In this document: positions 56,130 through 64,000 of the stretch, piece after piece
Position numbering within the stretch: position 1 is the first letter of the stretch
Layout of the letters: every line of letters begins with the position of its first letter
Origin: Polynucleobacter sp. AP-Kolm-20A-A1
Lineage (GTDB): Bacteria; Pseudomonadota; Gammaproteobacteria; Burkholderiales; Burkholderiaceae
Assembly: GCF_018688315.1 (NCBI RefSeq)
Contig: NZ_CP061315.1
Span: forward strand, 558,001 to 622,000
Direction of reading: 5' to 3'
Length of the DNA: 64,000 nt
The notes under the pieces: generated by a model
Told to the model about the DNA's origin: nothing
Database searches by the model: none
The model's input: the letters and a program-made list of their open reading frames with translations, nothing else
Program-made: the position numbers and the translations under genes

Positions 56130-58035
56130 ATCTAAAGTCCATTTTTTCTCAAACGAGCCTATCGTTGCTTTATTGGGTAATCCCAATTGCGGAAAAACGG
56201 CCTTATTTAATTTGCTTACCGGCAGTCGTCAGAAGGTGGCCAACTATTCCGGTGTCACTGTCGAGAGAAAAGAAGGGCGCCTCGCTCTGGAGTCCGGAAA
56301 AAATATTCGCATTCTTGATTTACCTGGTGCCTATAGTCTTTATCCAAGATCACTCGATGAGCGTGTGACTTGCAATGTATTGCTAGGCAGAGCAGAGGGC
56401 GAGAAGCGTCCTGATTTGGTGATTTGTGTATTAAGCGCTATTAACTTACGTCGCAACTTACGTCTGGTATTGGCGGCTAAGCGCCTGGGTTTACCTTGTG
56501 TAGTGGTGTTGAATATGCTTGATATTTCCCAGCGCCAAGGCTTGCAGATCGATACTGCTGCCTTATCGAATGAGCTGGGCTTACCAGTGCTCACTAGCAT
56601 TGGCATTCAAGCTAATGGTGCAGATGAGATTAAGAAGTTTCTATCAGGGCTATATTGGCGTAACTTACAGGGATTGCAGACCGGCACCAGTGATGCCACT
56701 TTGGAAAATGCAGCTTCGCATATTGCGCATACTGAATCTGATAACGTTCAAGTACAAAGAATTTTGCAAAACCTCAAACTGGATCGGATTATTCCTGATC
56801 AATTGAGTGATCGCTTAGATGCGGTGTTATTACATCCGGTCTTTGGCCCCATCATTTTGGTGGCTCTACTCTTTTGCATATTCCAGGCGGTATTTAGTTG
56901 GGCGACTGTACCCATGGATCTGATTAAGACTGCGGTTGAGTATCTGGGCGTGCAAATTGCCGAAGTCCTGCCAAATAATTGGCTGCGCAGTTTATTTATC
57001 AATGGGATTTTGGCGGGCTTAGGCGGTGTGGTTATTTTCCTGCCGCAAATCCTGATTCTGTTCTTCTTTATTTTGCTGCTAGAGGAATCTGGCTATCTTC
57101 CAAGGGCCGCCTATTTGCTCGATCGGGTGATGGGTTCTGTTGGCCTATCTGGCAGATCATTTATCCCGCTTTTATCTAGCTTTGCTTGCGCGATTCCAGG
57201 GATTATGGCGACCAGAAGCATTTCTAATGCGCGCGATCGCATGGTAACCATCTTGATTGCGCCGATGATGACTTGCTCTGCGCGTTTGCCTGTGTACGCC
57301 TTATTAATTTCTGCATTTATTCCAGAGCAAAAACTATGGGCTGGCATTGATTTGCAAGGCCTTGTACTGTTCTTGCTTTACCTAGCTGGAATCTTGGGCG
57401 CAATGGCGGTGGCGTGGATTCTTAAACGTTTTACTAGCGAGCAATTCAGAATGAATGCGCTCATGATGGAATTGCCTAGTTACCATATGCCACGTTTAGG
57501 AAATTTAGCTATTAGCCTGTGGCAGCGCGCTGAAATCTTCTTACGTCGCGTCGGCGGAATCATCCTGATCATGACGATTGCCTTGTGGGTGCTGTCTAGC
57601 TTTCCGTTCCCTCCGGAGGGTGCTACTGGCTCACCAATTCAATATAGTTTTGCAGGAATGATGGGGCAGGCCTTGGCACACATCTTTTCTCCGATTGGGT
57701 TTAATTGGCAAATTAGTATTGCCTTGGTACCTGGTATGGCTGCTCGCGAAGTGGTGGTGAGCTCATTGGCAACTGTCTATGCACTATCTAGTTCTAGTGT
57801 AGATGCTGCTGATGCACTTATTCCTCTGATTTCTAGTGGCTGGTCATTGGCAACAGCACTCTCTTTATTGGCGTGGTTTGTATTTGCGCCTCAGTGCCTA
57901 TCTACCATTGCTGCAGTGAAGCGCGAAACTGGGGGCTGGAAAATCCCGATCATCATGCTTAGCTACTTATTTGGCTTGGCATATATTGCCTCCTTTATTA
58001 CCTACAGGATCGCCATTTTCCTGGGTCTAGGTTAA
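56122..58035 (+). CDS. feoB: Ferrous iron transport protein B
   Basis: Inner-membrane iron(II) transporter of 637 residues. The N-terminal G domain has GNPNCGKTALF (G1, residues 16-26), NYSGVT (G2), DLPGAYS (G3) and LNMLD (G4). The membrane part begins near residue 225 with two Gate domains; PRAAYLLDRVMG and SSFACAIPGIMATR are Gate 1 motifs, and later GMAAREVVVSSLATVYALS and FAPQCLSTIAAVKRE repeat it. Length is shorter than the enterobacterial 770 because the C-terminal extension is absent. ATG 56122 starts MSESKVHFF inside feoA's end. Confidence 0.94.
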   Translation: MSESKVHFFSNEPIVALLGNPNCGKTALFNLLTGSRQKVANYSGVTVERKEGRLALESGKNIRILDLPGAYSLYPRSLDERVTCNVLLGRAEGEKRPDLVICVLSAINLRRNLRLVLAAKRLGLPCVVVLNMLDISQRQGLQIDTAALSNELGLPVLTSIGIQANGADEIKKFLSGLYWRNLQGLQTGTSDATLENAASHIAHTESDNVQVQRILQNLKLDRIIPDQLSDRLDAVLLHPVFGPIILVALLFCIFQAVFSWATVPMDLIKTAVEYLGVQIAEVLPNNWLRSLFINGILAGLGGVVIFLPQILILFFFILLLEESGYLPRAAYLLDRVMGSVGLSGRSFIPLLSSFACAIPGIMATRSISNARDRMVTILIAPMMTCSARLPVYALLISAFIPEQKLWAGIDLQGLVLFLLYLAGILGAMAVAWILKRFTSEQFRMNALMMELPSYHMPRLGNLAISLWQRAEIFLRRVGGIILIMTIALWVLSSFPFPPEGATGSPIQYSFAGMMGQALAHIFSPIGFNWQISIALVPGMAAREVVVSSLATVYALSSSSVDAADALIPLISSGWSLATALSLLAWFVFAPQCLSTIAAVKRETGGWKIPIIMLSYLFGLAYIASFITYRIAIFLGLG

Positions 58036-58133
58036 ATTCACTGGCGCCTGTATTTGCTGCAGCACCGCATAAAGGGGTGCGGTAGTATTCCTTTTGTAGT
58101 TAGAAAAATAGATAACAACAAAAGGAGATTTAG

Positions 58134-59177
58134 ATGAGTTCTCGTCGCGAATTTATGAAGACCGCTTCAGCTGCTGGTGCTGGCTTAGTAGCTGCCACCA
58201 CTATGGGTGTGATGAATGAGGCTTCTGCACATACCACTTCGGTTTGGGGTGGCGAAGTTTATACCGGCCCACGCGAGATGGTAAAAAATAGCAAAATCCT
58301 TTCGATTCAAAATGCAGATGGCACAGAAACCTTGGGTGTAGTTACATCAAAGGGTGTGATCGATGTCCGCGCTGTTGCTAAAAAAATGAAGATAGCAGCG
58401 CCGGTAACTTTGGATCAATTATTGCAAGAGGGTAATGCAGCAGGATTTAATAAGGCGGTAGCAAGTGCCGATAAGTCTGGCGTACCTTACTTGAAAGAAT
58501 CCGATATTACTTTCGGACGTTTATTTAAAAACCCTGGAAAGATTGTTTGCGTAGGATTGAACTATCGTGCGCATGCTGATGAGGTAGGCATGGCTCACCC
58601 AAGAGTCCCGCCTTTGTTTAATAAATACAACAACAGTCTTACAGCTCATAACTGCTTATTACAAATTCCACCCCCATCTGTTTCTTATAAATTAGATTAT
58701 GAGACTGAGCTATTAATCGTTGTGGGCAAGCAGATGCGTAATGTTCCCGAATCAGCGGCGCTAGATTATGTGGCCGGCTATTGCACATCCAACGATTTCT
58801 CATCACGTGACTTGCAATTGGAGTTGCCAAGCGGTCAGTGGATGATTGGAAAGACCTTGGATCAGTACGCACCAATTGGACCTTACTTCGTTACATCTGA
58901 CTTAGTAGGAGACCCTAATAAGCTCCAAGTGAAAACATGGGTCAATGGTGAGCTCCGCCAGAACTCCAATACTGCAGACTTTATTCATAACACGCAAAAA
59001 ATGCTGTCCTACATTAGTACTTACTGGACTTTAGAGCCAGGCGACATTGTCTTTACCGGTACTCCACAAGGTGTAATCGCCGGCATGCCAAAGGATAAGC
59101 AGGTCTGGCTGAAGAAGGGCGATAAGATTGTGAGCTCAGTAGAAAAACTTGGGGAATTGAAGTTCACACTGGCTTGA
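58134..59177 (+). CDS. FAH-family hydrolase with a Tat signal peptide (paralogue)
   Basis: Protein of 347 residues. SSRREFMKTASAAGAGLVAAT followed by ASAHTT is a textbook twin-arginine signal (consensus SRRxFLK). FAH core: KIVCVGLNYRAHADEVG, PPLFNKYNNSL, DYETELLIVVGKQMRNVPES, SNDFSSRDLQLE and TGTPQGVIAGMP. The active-site acid pair is in DYETELLIV. A paralogue of the same build is at 41852. Known FAH proteins are cytoplasmic, so an exported one is unusual. AAAAGGAGATTTAG gives a strong start. Confidence 0.82.
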   Translation: MSSRREFMKTASAAGAGLVAATTMGVMNEASAHTTSVWGGEVYTGPREMVKNSKILSIQNADGTETLGVVTSKGVIDVRAVAKKMKIAAPVTLDQLLQEGNAAGFNKAVASADKSGVPYLKESDITFGRLFKNPGKIVCVGLNYRAHADEVGMAHPRVPPLFNKYNNSLTAHNCLLQIPPPSVSYKLDYETELLIVVGKQMRNVPESAALDYVAGYCTSNDFSSRDLQLELPSGQWMIGKTLDQYAPIGPYFVTSDLVGDPNKLQVKTWVNGELRQNSNTADFIHNTQKMLSYISTYWTLEPGDIVFTGTPQGVIAGMPKDKQVWLKKGDKIVSSVEKLGELKFTLA

Positions 59178-59203
59178 TCAGTTCTGAGATTTTTTCAAAC
59201 AGA

Positions 59204-59226
59204 AGGCCACCCTAGGGTGGCTTTTC
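59204..59226. terminator. Intrinsic terminator after the Tat-FAH gene
   Basis: GCCACCC-TA-GGGTGGC with TTTT after it, and AAG before; the stem is seven base pairs with flanking A/T pairs, 26 bases past the stop codon. Confidence 0.85.
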
Positions 59227-59335
59227 TAATGGATCCATCTCCAGAGAGGAGTCAAATACGAAAGCCATTGAGAGCCAACGGCAATAATGAAGTGTGCCCG
59301 TCAAAAAATCCCAATCATTGTTAAACTCACGCATC

Positions 59336-60133
59336 ATGCAGATGCAAGTCAAACCCTTAATCAAAGCTCTCGCCCAGGGATTACTAATGATGTCTATGGC
59401 TGTTCTGCCTTCCATCAGTAACGCCGTTTTGCAAGATGAAATCCAGGTTTATGACGATGAAATCAATGCCAAAGGTGAAGCTAGTGTTGAGCTGCATCTC
59501 AACAGCACGCCGCGAGGTATTCAAACACCTTCTTATCCAGGCGAAGTAATGAGCAACAATGGCGTTCGAGTAACACCAGAGTTTGCTTACGGACTTGGCC
59601 ATGACCTAGAGGCAGGTTTGTATATCTCATACGTTAACTACGACAATAAGTTTCAGTACGCAGCGACTAAGGTGCGCATGAAGTGGTTGCCGATACGAGA
59701 AGATAAGGGTGATTCATTTTTTGCTGGTGCGAATCTTGAGTTAGCTAATGTTCAGCCGCAGTTTGATGAATCAAGATACAACAGTGAAATGCGCTTCATT
59801 ATTGGTAAGCATTTTGATGATTGGCTATTTTCATTTAATCCAATAATAGACATGCCTCTTTCGCAGCCATATGTGCATCAATCGCCATATTTTTCTACTG
59901 CCACTCGCTTATCAAGGGAGTTAACCCCAGAGCTTGCGCTAGGGGTAGAGTATTACTCCAATTTAAATCAGATTAATCAGCCAATTAATTATCAAAATAC
60001 CCAGCAAATGGGTTTTTTGATGATGTACTTCGACGGAAAGCCGCTTTCGTTTCAGGCTGGGATAGGAAAAGGCTTTTCTAATAGCACCGATTCATTGACG
60101 CTAAAAGCAATCTTTTCCATTCCACTCAATTAA
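59336..60133 (+). CDS. Putative outer-membrane beta-barrel protein
   Basis: Protein of 265 residues. A signal peptide (MQMQVKPLIKALAQGLLMMSMAVLPSISNA) is followed by QDEIQVYDDEINAKGEASVELHLN and alternating hydrophobic/polar strands: FAYGLGHDLEAGLYISYVN, TKVRMKWLPI, SFFAGANLELANVQP, FRFIIGKH-type and LKAIFSIPLN at the end, where the last residues alternate like a barrel strand. A long stretch of Gly-rich strand turns agrees with an outer-membrane barrel. ATG 59336 or 59342 are equivalent starts. No named family recognised; such proteins sit beside Bug receptors in related bacteria. Confidence 0.65.
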   Translation: MQMQVKPLIKALAQGLLMMSMAVLPSISNAVLQDEIQVYDDEINAKGEASVELHLNSTPRGIQTPSYPGEVMSNNGVRVTPEFAYGLGHDLEAGLYISYVNYDNKFQYAATKVRMKWLPIREDKGDSFFAGANLELANVQPQFDESRYNSEMRFIIGKHFDDWLFSFNPIIDMPLSQPYVHQSPYFSTATRLSRELTPELALGVEYYSNLNQINQPINYQNTQQMGFLMMYFDGKPLSFQAGIGKGFSNSTDSLTLKAIFSIPLN

Positions 60134-60145
60134 CTCACATCAGCC

Positions 60146-61147
60146 TTAATCCGGTTTGATATTGGCATCCTTAACCACCTTACCCCACATACTCAGTTCG
60201 CGGGAGATCCGTTTGCTAGAGTCTGCTGGAGATAGGTAATTCACATAAACACCCGCAGCTAACATGCGCTCCTGAACATCAGGGCGTTGCAAGATCAACT
60301 TGATATCAGCGCTCAACTTATCGATGATAGGTTTAGGTGTTCCTGCTGGCGCCAAAATACCAAACATACTTACTACATCAAAGTTCGGTAAGCCAGTAGC
60401 CTCGGTAACTGTAGGTACATCAGGTAACTGGCTAATACGTTTGGCAGTAGTCACTGCTAAAGGACGTAATTGGCCCGCTTGAATAAATTGCAAAGCTGCA
60501 GGCACAGTCTCAGACATAGTCAATACTTGGCCGCCAACCAAGTCGGTCATGGCAGGTCCGCTACCTTTGTATGGCACATGCAATAAATCTAATCCTAACT
60601 GGAATCTAAACATTTCCATTGCAAGACGCTGGGGCGCTCCAGCACCAGACGATGCGAAAGTGAGTTTTCCTGGATTGGCTTTTGCATAAGCAATGAACTC
60701 TTTCATATTCTTTGCAGGAACTGAAGGGTTCACCACAAATACGAGTGGTACCACGCCGACAACGTCAACGGGAGTGAAGTCTTTTTCGAGGTTGTACTTA
60801 ATCTTGTCTTTATCAAGATTGGCATTAATAGCATGTGAGGTTAGGGCGCCCATTAATAAGGTGTAACCATCGGGTGTTGACTTGGCAACCATGTCAGCGC
60901 CAATGTTGCCGCTATCGCCTGCACGGTTATCTGGAATAACCTGTTGATTGAGTGTTTTCGAAAGTTCTTGAGCCATGATTCGACCAATCACATCGGTTGC
61001 GCCACCTGGTGGATAAGGGATGACCAATTTAATTGGCTTATCCGGATAATTTTTGATGGCAGCGTTGTTGGTCTGTGCAAGCAGTGGTCCGCTAGCCATG
61101 CTGGCGCATAGGAGTAGGCCGAAGCCTTTAGTTAGATTTAGTCTCAT
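60146..61147 (-). CDS. Bug-type (tripartite tricarboxylate) substrate-binding protein
   Basis: Periplasmic receptor of 333 residues with a signal peptide ending LLAQTNN. NYPDKPIKLVIPYPPGGATDVIGR, PDNRAGDSGNIGADMVAKSTPDGYTLLMG and the AGQLRPLAVTTAKR segment are typical. As with the two other Bug genes here no TctAB partner is near. It is convergent with the barrel gene and divergent from the SemiSWEET gene. Confidence 0.87.
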   Translation of the reverse strand: MRLNLTKGFGLLLCASMASGPLLAQTNNAAIKNYPDKPIKLVIPYPPGGATDVIGRIMAQELSKTLNQQVIPDNRAGDSGNIGADMVAKSTPDGYTLLMGALTSHAINANLDKDKIKYNLEKDFTPVDVVGVVPLVFVVNPSVPAKNMKEFIAYAKANPGKLTFASSGAGAPQRLAMEMFRFQLGLDLLHVPYKGSGPAMTDLVGGQVLTMSETVPAALQFIQAGQLRPLAVTTAKRISQLPDVPTVTEATGLPNFDVVSMFGILAPAGTPKPIIDKLSADIKLILQRPDVQERMLAAGVYVNYLSPADSSKRISRELSMWGKVVKDANIKPD

Positions 61148-61253
61148 TTTGTATTTTTAGTATTAGGTTGTGATGCGAATTTCTATTATCTACAGAATTG
61201 AAATTTCTGCCCTGGATCAATGAATTGCCAGTTTCCCTAATTACAATGAGCCA

Positions 61254-61535
61254 ATGACCCTAGAGCCCCACCAAATTGAAATCATTGGATATTGCGCTGC
61301 ATTCTTAACGACTGTGGCATTTTTGCCTCAGGCAATCCAATCTTGGCGCACCAAAGATCTGTCTGGTATTTCCCTGGGGATGTACTCCTTATTTACGACT
61401 GGGGTCGGTTTATGGCTGGTCTACGGCCTCATTATTGAGAAGTGGCCCCTCATCTTGGCGAATGCGCTAACGTTTGCTCTGGCCCTCAGTATCTTGTTAT
61501 TGAAATTGCGTCATACTTCTAAACATCAGAAATAA
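61254..61535 (+). CDS. SemiSWEET sugar transporter (PQ-loop)
   Basis: Protein of 93 residues with one triple-helix bundle. IEIIGYCAAFLTTVAFLPQAIQSWRTKDLSGISLGMYSL (read as FLPQ near 25 and DLSGISLGMYSL near 35-46) is the PQ-loop/MtN3 signature, followed by GLWLVYGLIIEKWPLILAN and a short basic tail. SemiSWEETs act as dimers that move sugars down a gradient. It is 36 bases before the cytoplasmic FAH gene. Confidence 0.88.
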   Translation: MTLEPHQIEIIGYCAAFLTTVAFLPQAIQSWRTKDLSGISLGMYSLFTTGVGLWLVYGLIIEKWPLILANALTFALALSILLLKLRHTSKHQK

Positions 61536-61571
61536 AACATCGATTTATCAAAATTCTTAGAAAGGTTTCTT

Positions 61572-62264
61572 ATGAGCTCAGCTTTCGTCATTGATCCGCC
61601 AGCGGTTATTTCATTGCCAGTGACTGGAGACTCACGTCGCTTTGCAGTTAATCGCATTTACTGCGTTGGTCGAAACTATGCAGACCATGCGCGCGAAATG
61701 GGTCACGATCCAGATCGTGAGCCGCCTTTCTTTTTTATGAAGCCAGCAAACTCTATCGTGACTGATGGTAAGGACATGCATTTTCCTAGCCTGTCAAACG
61801 ATGTCCACCATGAAATTGAGATGGTTGTCGCTATCGGTAAGGGCGGTGCAAATATTTCTGCAGATAAAGCCTTAGATCATGTCTATGGATACGGCGTTGG
61901 CTTGGATATGACAAGACGCGATCTTCAGGGCGAGGCCAAGAAGATGGGGCGCCCTTGGGATACAGGCAAAGCATTTGATCAATCTGCTCCGTGCGGAGAA
62001 ATTACTCCGGCTAGCAAATGCGGCCATCCTGCCAAAGGTAGCGTAAAGCTCCTAGTGAATGGCGAAGTGCGCCAAGAAGGCGATCTGAATCAATTGATTT
62101 GGAATGTGCCTGACACCATTGCTTATCTTTCCACCTTGTTCACTTTAGAGCCAGGGGATTTAATTTTCTCTGGAACACCTGCTGGGGTTGGTCCGGTTAA
62201 GAAGGGTGACGTACTAGAGGGAAGCGTAGCAGGCCTTCCAAGCTTGAAGACAAAAATTATTTAA
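61572..62264 (+). CDS. FAH-family hydrolase, fumarylpyruvate hydrolase-like (cytoplasmic)
   Basis: Protein of 230 residues without signal peptide. NRIYCVGRNYADHAREMGHD, PPFFFMKPANSIV, HHEIEMVVAIGKGG with the metal-binding Glu pair, GLDMTRRDLQGEAKKMGRPW and FSGTPAGVGPVKKGD are those of the fumarylpyruvate/acylpyruvate hydrolase group, the last step of gentisate breakdown. This is the ordinary-length FAH form. It lies before the lipoprotein hydrolase gene (13 bases). Confidence 0.87.
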   Translation: MSSAFVIDPPAVISLPVTGDSRRFAVNRIYCVGRNYADHAREMGHDPDREPPFFFMKPANSIVTDGKDMHFPSLSNDVHHEIEMVVAIGKGGANISADKALDHVYGYGVGLDMTRRDLQGEAKKMGRPWDTGKAFDQSAPCGEITPASKCGHPAKGSVKLLVNGEVRQEGDLNQLIWNVPDTIAYLSTLFTLEPGDLIFSGTPAGVGPVKKGDVLEGSVAGLPSLKTKII

Positions 62265-62277
62265 TTGGATTGCTGAA

Positions 62278-63327
62278 ATGATGATCTTGCTCAGAAGAAT
62301 TTCTACAGCATGTGCAGCAGCTTTGTGTGCGGCCTCTCTAATATCCTGCGTGAGTTCTGAGCAAGCATCTTCAACGACACCTGCCAGCCTTTATGCTAAT
62401 GCGGCACCATTAGATCTGCGGTTAAGTGCCTGGCCTTACCCATATCCCTTGAAGGAATTTAAAACCTCTTTGCAAGGACAGTCCGCAGCAATGGTCTATA
62501 TGGATGTAGCGGCAGTAGGCAAGCAAAAGGGTGTGGTGCTGCTGTTTCATGGAAAAAACTTTTCTAGTGATTACTGGGCGCCCACAATTGCTGGTTTAAC
62601 TCAAGCTGGTTATCGCGTTATTGCGCCAGACCAAATCGGTTTTGGAAAATCATCCAAACCAGACGTGACTTATCACTTTGATGATTTAGCAGCCAATACC
62701 AAGGCATTATTAGCCTCACTTAAAATTCAGAAGGTGTCAGTCATCGCTAATTCCATGGGCGGAATGGTTGGCGTGCGCTTCGCTCGTCTTTATCCGCAAA
62801 CGGTACAAAAACTCGTTCTTGAGAATCCTCTTGGTCTTGAGGATTACTCAAAAGATATTCCTCCGCAGAAAAACGACGACCTACTTAAATTGGAGATGGC
62901 ACAAACAGAAACAAGTTACCGCCGTTTCTTACAGAGTTACTTCCCAAACTGGCAACCCAGTTATGAAAAGTTTGTTGAGGTCTACGTGCGAGTGCAAAAA
63001 GGACCTGACTACCCAGCTTATGCCAAAACCTCAGTGCTGACTTATCAGATGATTGCGGAAAAACCGGTGGTAAATGATTTGCCGCAATTGAAGATGCCAG
63101 TGTTGTTAGTAATAGGGCAGAAAGATCGTACGGTGTTTGGTCGTCGCTTTGCGCCACCGGAGGCTGTTAAATCTCTGGGTAACTTTCCGGAGTTGGGTAA
63201 AAAAGCCCAAGCAGCAATTCCCAATGCTCAGCTGGTACCAATTGAAAACGTGGGTCACGTGCCTCACATAGAAGTACCTGATCTATTTGTTAAAACAGTG
63301 GTGCAGTTTTTAAATGCTAAACCCTAA
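62278..63327 (+). CDS. Alpha/beta hydrolase, predicted lipoprotein
   Basis: Protein of 349 residues. The N-terminal hydrophobic segment ends in LISCVSS (lipobox with Cys near residue 23), so it is probably anchored in the envelope. The hydrolase core has LLFHGKNFSSDYW (oxyanion region), the nucleophile in ANSMGGMVG near 161 (Ser), the Asp in IGQKDRTVFG, and the His in NVGHVPHIE near 330. The substrate is unknown; ester or lactone hydrolysis is likely. It is translated after the FAH gene with only 13 bases between. Confidence 0.82.
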   Translation: MMILLRRISTACAAALCAASLISCVSSEQASSTTPASLYANAAPLDLRLSAWPYPYPLKEFKTSLQGQSAAMVYMDVAAVGKQKGVVLLFHGKNFSSDYWAPTIAGLTQAGYRVIAPDQIGFGKSSKPDVTYHFDDLAANTKALLASLKIQKVSVIANSMGGMVGVRFARLYPQTVQKLVLENPLGLEDYSKDIPPQKNDDLLKLEMAQTETSYRRFLQSYFPNWQPSYEKFVEVYVRVQKGPDYPAYAKTSVLTYQMIAEKPVVNDLPQLKMPVLLVIGQKDRTVFGRRFAPPEAVKSLGNFPELGKKAQAAIPNAQLVPIENVGHVPHIEVPDLFVKTVVQFLNAKP

Positions 63328-63334
63328 AAGCTAA

Positions 63335-64000
63335 TTACTTGCCATTCCATTTGGGTGTTCGACCTTCTAAGAAGGCGTTCACACCCTCTTTGAAGTCATT
63401 GCTGTTATAGGTCTCACGCATCAAGTCTGTGCAGTCGGGAAGATTGCTATTGAGAATGCGCGATAAAGCAATCTTGCTTGCTTTTTGAGTAATAGGCGCA
63501 AGTGCCGCCAATTTTTCCGCCAATGTATCGCCAGCTGCTGTGATATCTGTTGCTTCTACAGTTTGATATATAAATCCTGAGTCTAATAATTGCGGAGCTT
63601 TAATGAGCTCGGCTGTAAGCAGCATTTTTTTGACGGTAGGAATTCCTAGGTGAGCGCTAATCCAGGCAAGATTGCTAGGGGATAAACAATTTCCCAATGT
63701 TTTAGCGACCGGAATACCAAAGCGTGCCTCCGGGGTGGAGATACGAAAGTCGCAAGCAGTCGCCATCAATAATCCACTACCTACGGCCAGCCCTTCGATC
63801 AATGCAATCGTAGGCATCGGAAGCTCTTGCAGGGAGATAAAAATATGATCAACAGCCACTTCATAGGCCTCATCTTTTTTCAAGTCTACAAATTGTTGAA
63901 TATCACTTCCTGAAACAAAGGCTTTATCGCCAGCCCCTCTAAATATGGCAACACGAACTTTTGGATTCTTTGCTAAGTCATCACAAATCGTTTTGAGCTC
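63335..64000 (-). CDS. Enoyl-CoA hydratase/isomerase family protein (5' end beyond window)
   Basis: At least 221 residues; the frame runs off the right edge, so the N-terminus is missing. The oxyanion-hole segments are VAIFRGAGDKAFVSGSDI and ALIEGLAVGSGLLMATACDFRI. In a true hydratase two Glu residues would follow; here the equivalent stretch is KTLGNCLSPSNLAWISAHLG, with no Glu, so the protein may be an isomerase, hydrolase or inactive relative. It is convergent with the hydrolase gene, with seven bases between stops. Confidence 0.82.
   Translation of the reverse strand, partial: ELKTICDDLAKNPKVRVAIFRGAGDKAFVSGSDIQQFVDLKKDEAYEVAVDHIFISLQELPMPTIALIEGLAVGSGLLMATACDFRISTPEARFGIPVAKTLGNCLSPSNLAWISAHLGIPTVKKMLLTAELIKAPQLLDSGFIYQTVEATDITAAGDTLAEKLAALAPITQKASKIALSRILNSNLPDCTDLMRETYNSNDFKEGVNAFLEGRTPKWNGK

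Noticed and set aside
1..64000. CRISPR arrays, tRNA or rRNA genes, prophage or insertion sequences
   Set aside because: No spaced direct repeats, tRNA-like cloverleaf, transposase, integrase or terminal inverted repeats were seen on reading both strands.

Overview
The window looks like part of a chromosome from a free-living, streamlined freshwater betaproteobacterium (Burkholderiales, most like Polynucleobacter). This is inferred from moderate GC content, very tight packing (no gap between genes exceeds about 180 bases, and several convergent pairs overlap at their stop codons), several orphan Bug-type (tripartite tricarboxylate) binding proteins, and the general gene repertoire. I see no rRNA, tRNA, CRISPR array, prophage or insertion sequence.

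Layout. 1-1592: the end of an Ala/Pro-rich protein and the permease and ATPase of a tungstate-type ABC transporter (tupBC). 1659-4083: a BFD-like ferredoxin, an EEP-family phosphoesterase and cardiolipin synthase. 4080-6446: a CaiB-type CoA-transferase and an acyl-CoA dehydrogenase. 6607-7110: a YqaA/DedA protein. 7107-14256 (minus strand): one co-directional run of TetR regulator, VOC protein, FAD aromatic-ring monooxygenase and a five-gene branched-chain-type ABC importer. 14369-20351 (plus strand, divergent from the TetR gene): CoxG-like protein, the medium, small and large subunits of a molybdenum hydroxylase, a 3-hydroxybutyrate-type dehydrogenase and a PuuD-like membrane protein. Together these two arms look like an uptake-and-oxidation module for a heteroaromatic or purine-like compound.

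20455-23462 is an oxidative-stress module: rubrerythrin, rubredoxin and rubredoxin reductase, divergent from oxyR. 23543-30018 holds an old yellow enzyme, a Fur-box-preceded cytochrome b561 with an unlisted 58-residue membrane protein, a DUF4239 protein whose frame has no ordinary start codon, L-lactate dehydrogenase, a DMT exporter and a class V aminotransferase. 30083-41717 contains mostly housekeeping and small conserved genes (nitrobindin-like, NnrD, MBL-type RNase, LOG, a channel-like protein, BaiN-like flavoprotein, TerC, truncated haemoglobin, phasin).

41852-51525 includes a Tat-exported FAH-family protein, a four-domain rhodanese, a histone-like small protein, 3-hydroxyisobutyrate dehydrogenase, SelD, RhlE and a thiol dioxygenase operon. 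52350-55077 carries tupA, a ModE-like regulator and modA, about 50 kb from tupBC. 55884-58035 is feoAB with a Fur box. 58134-64000 contains a second Tat-exported FAH protein, a third cytoplasmic one, another Bug receptor, a SemiSWEET, an alpha/beta hydrolase lipoprotein and a truncated enoyl-CoA hydratase-family gene.

Genes work together in three visible themes: oxyanion metal supply (TupABC, ModA, ModE-like) feeding a molybdenum hydroxylase; iron and peroxide control (Fur boxes, Feo, OxyR, rubrerythrin); and CoA or aromatic-type carbon catabolism.
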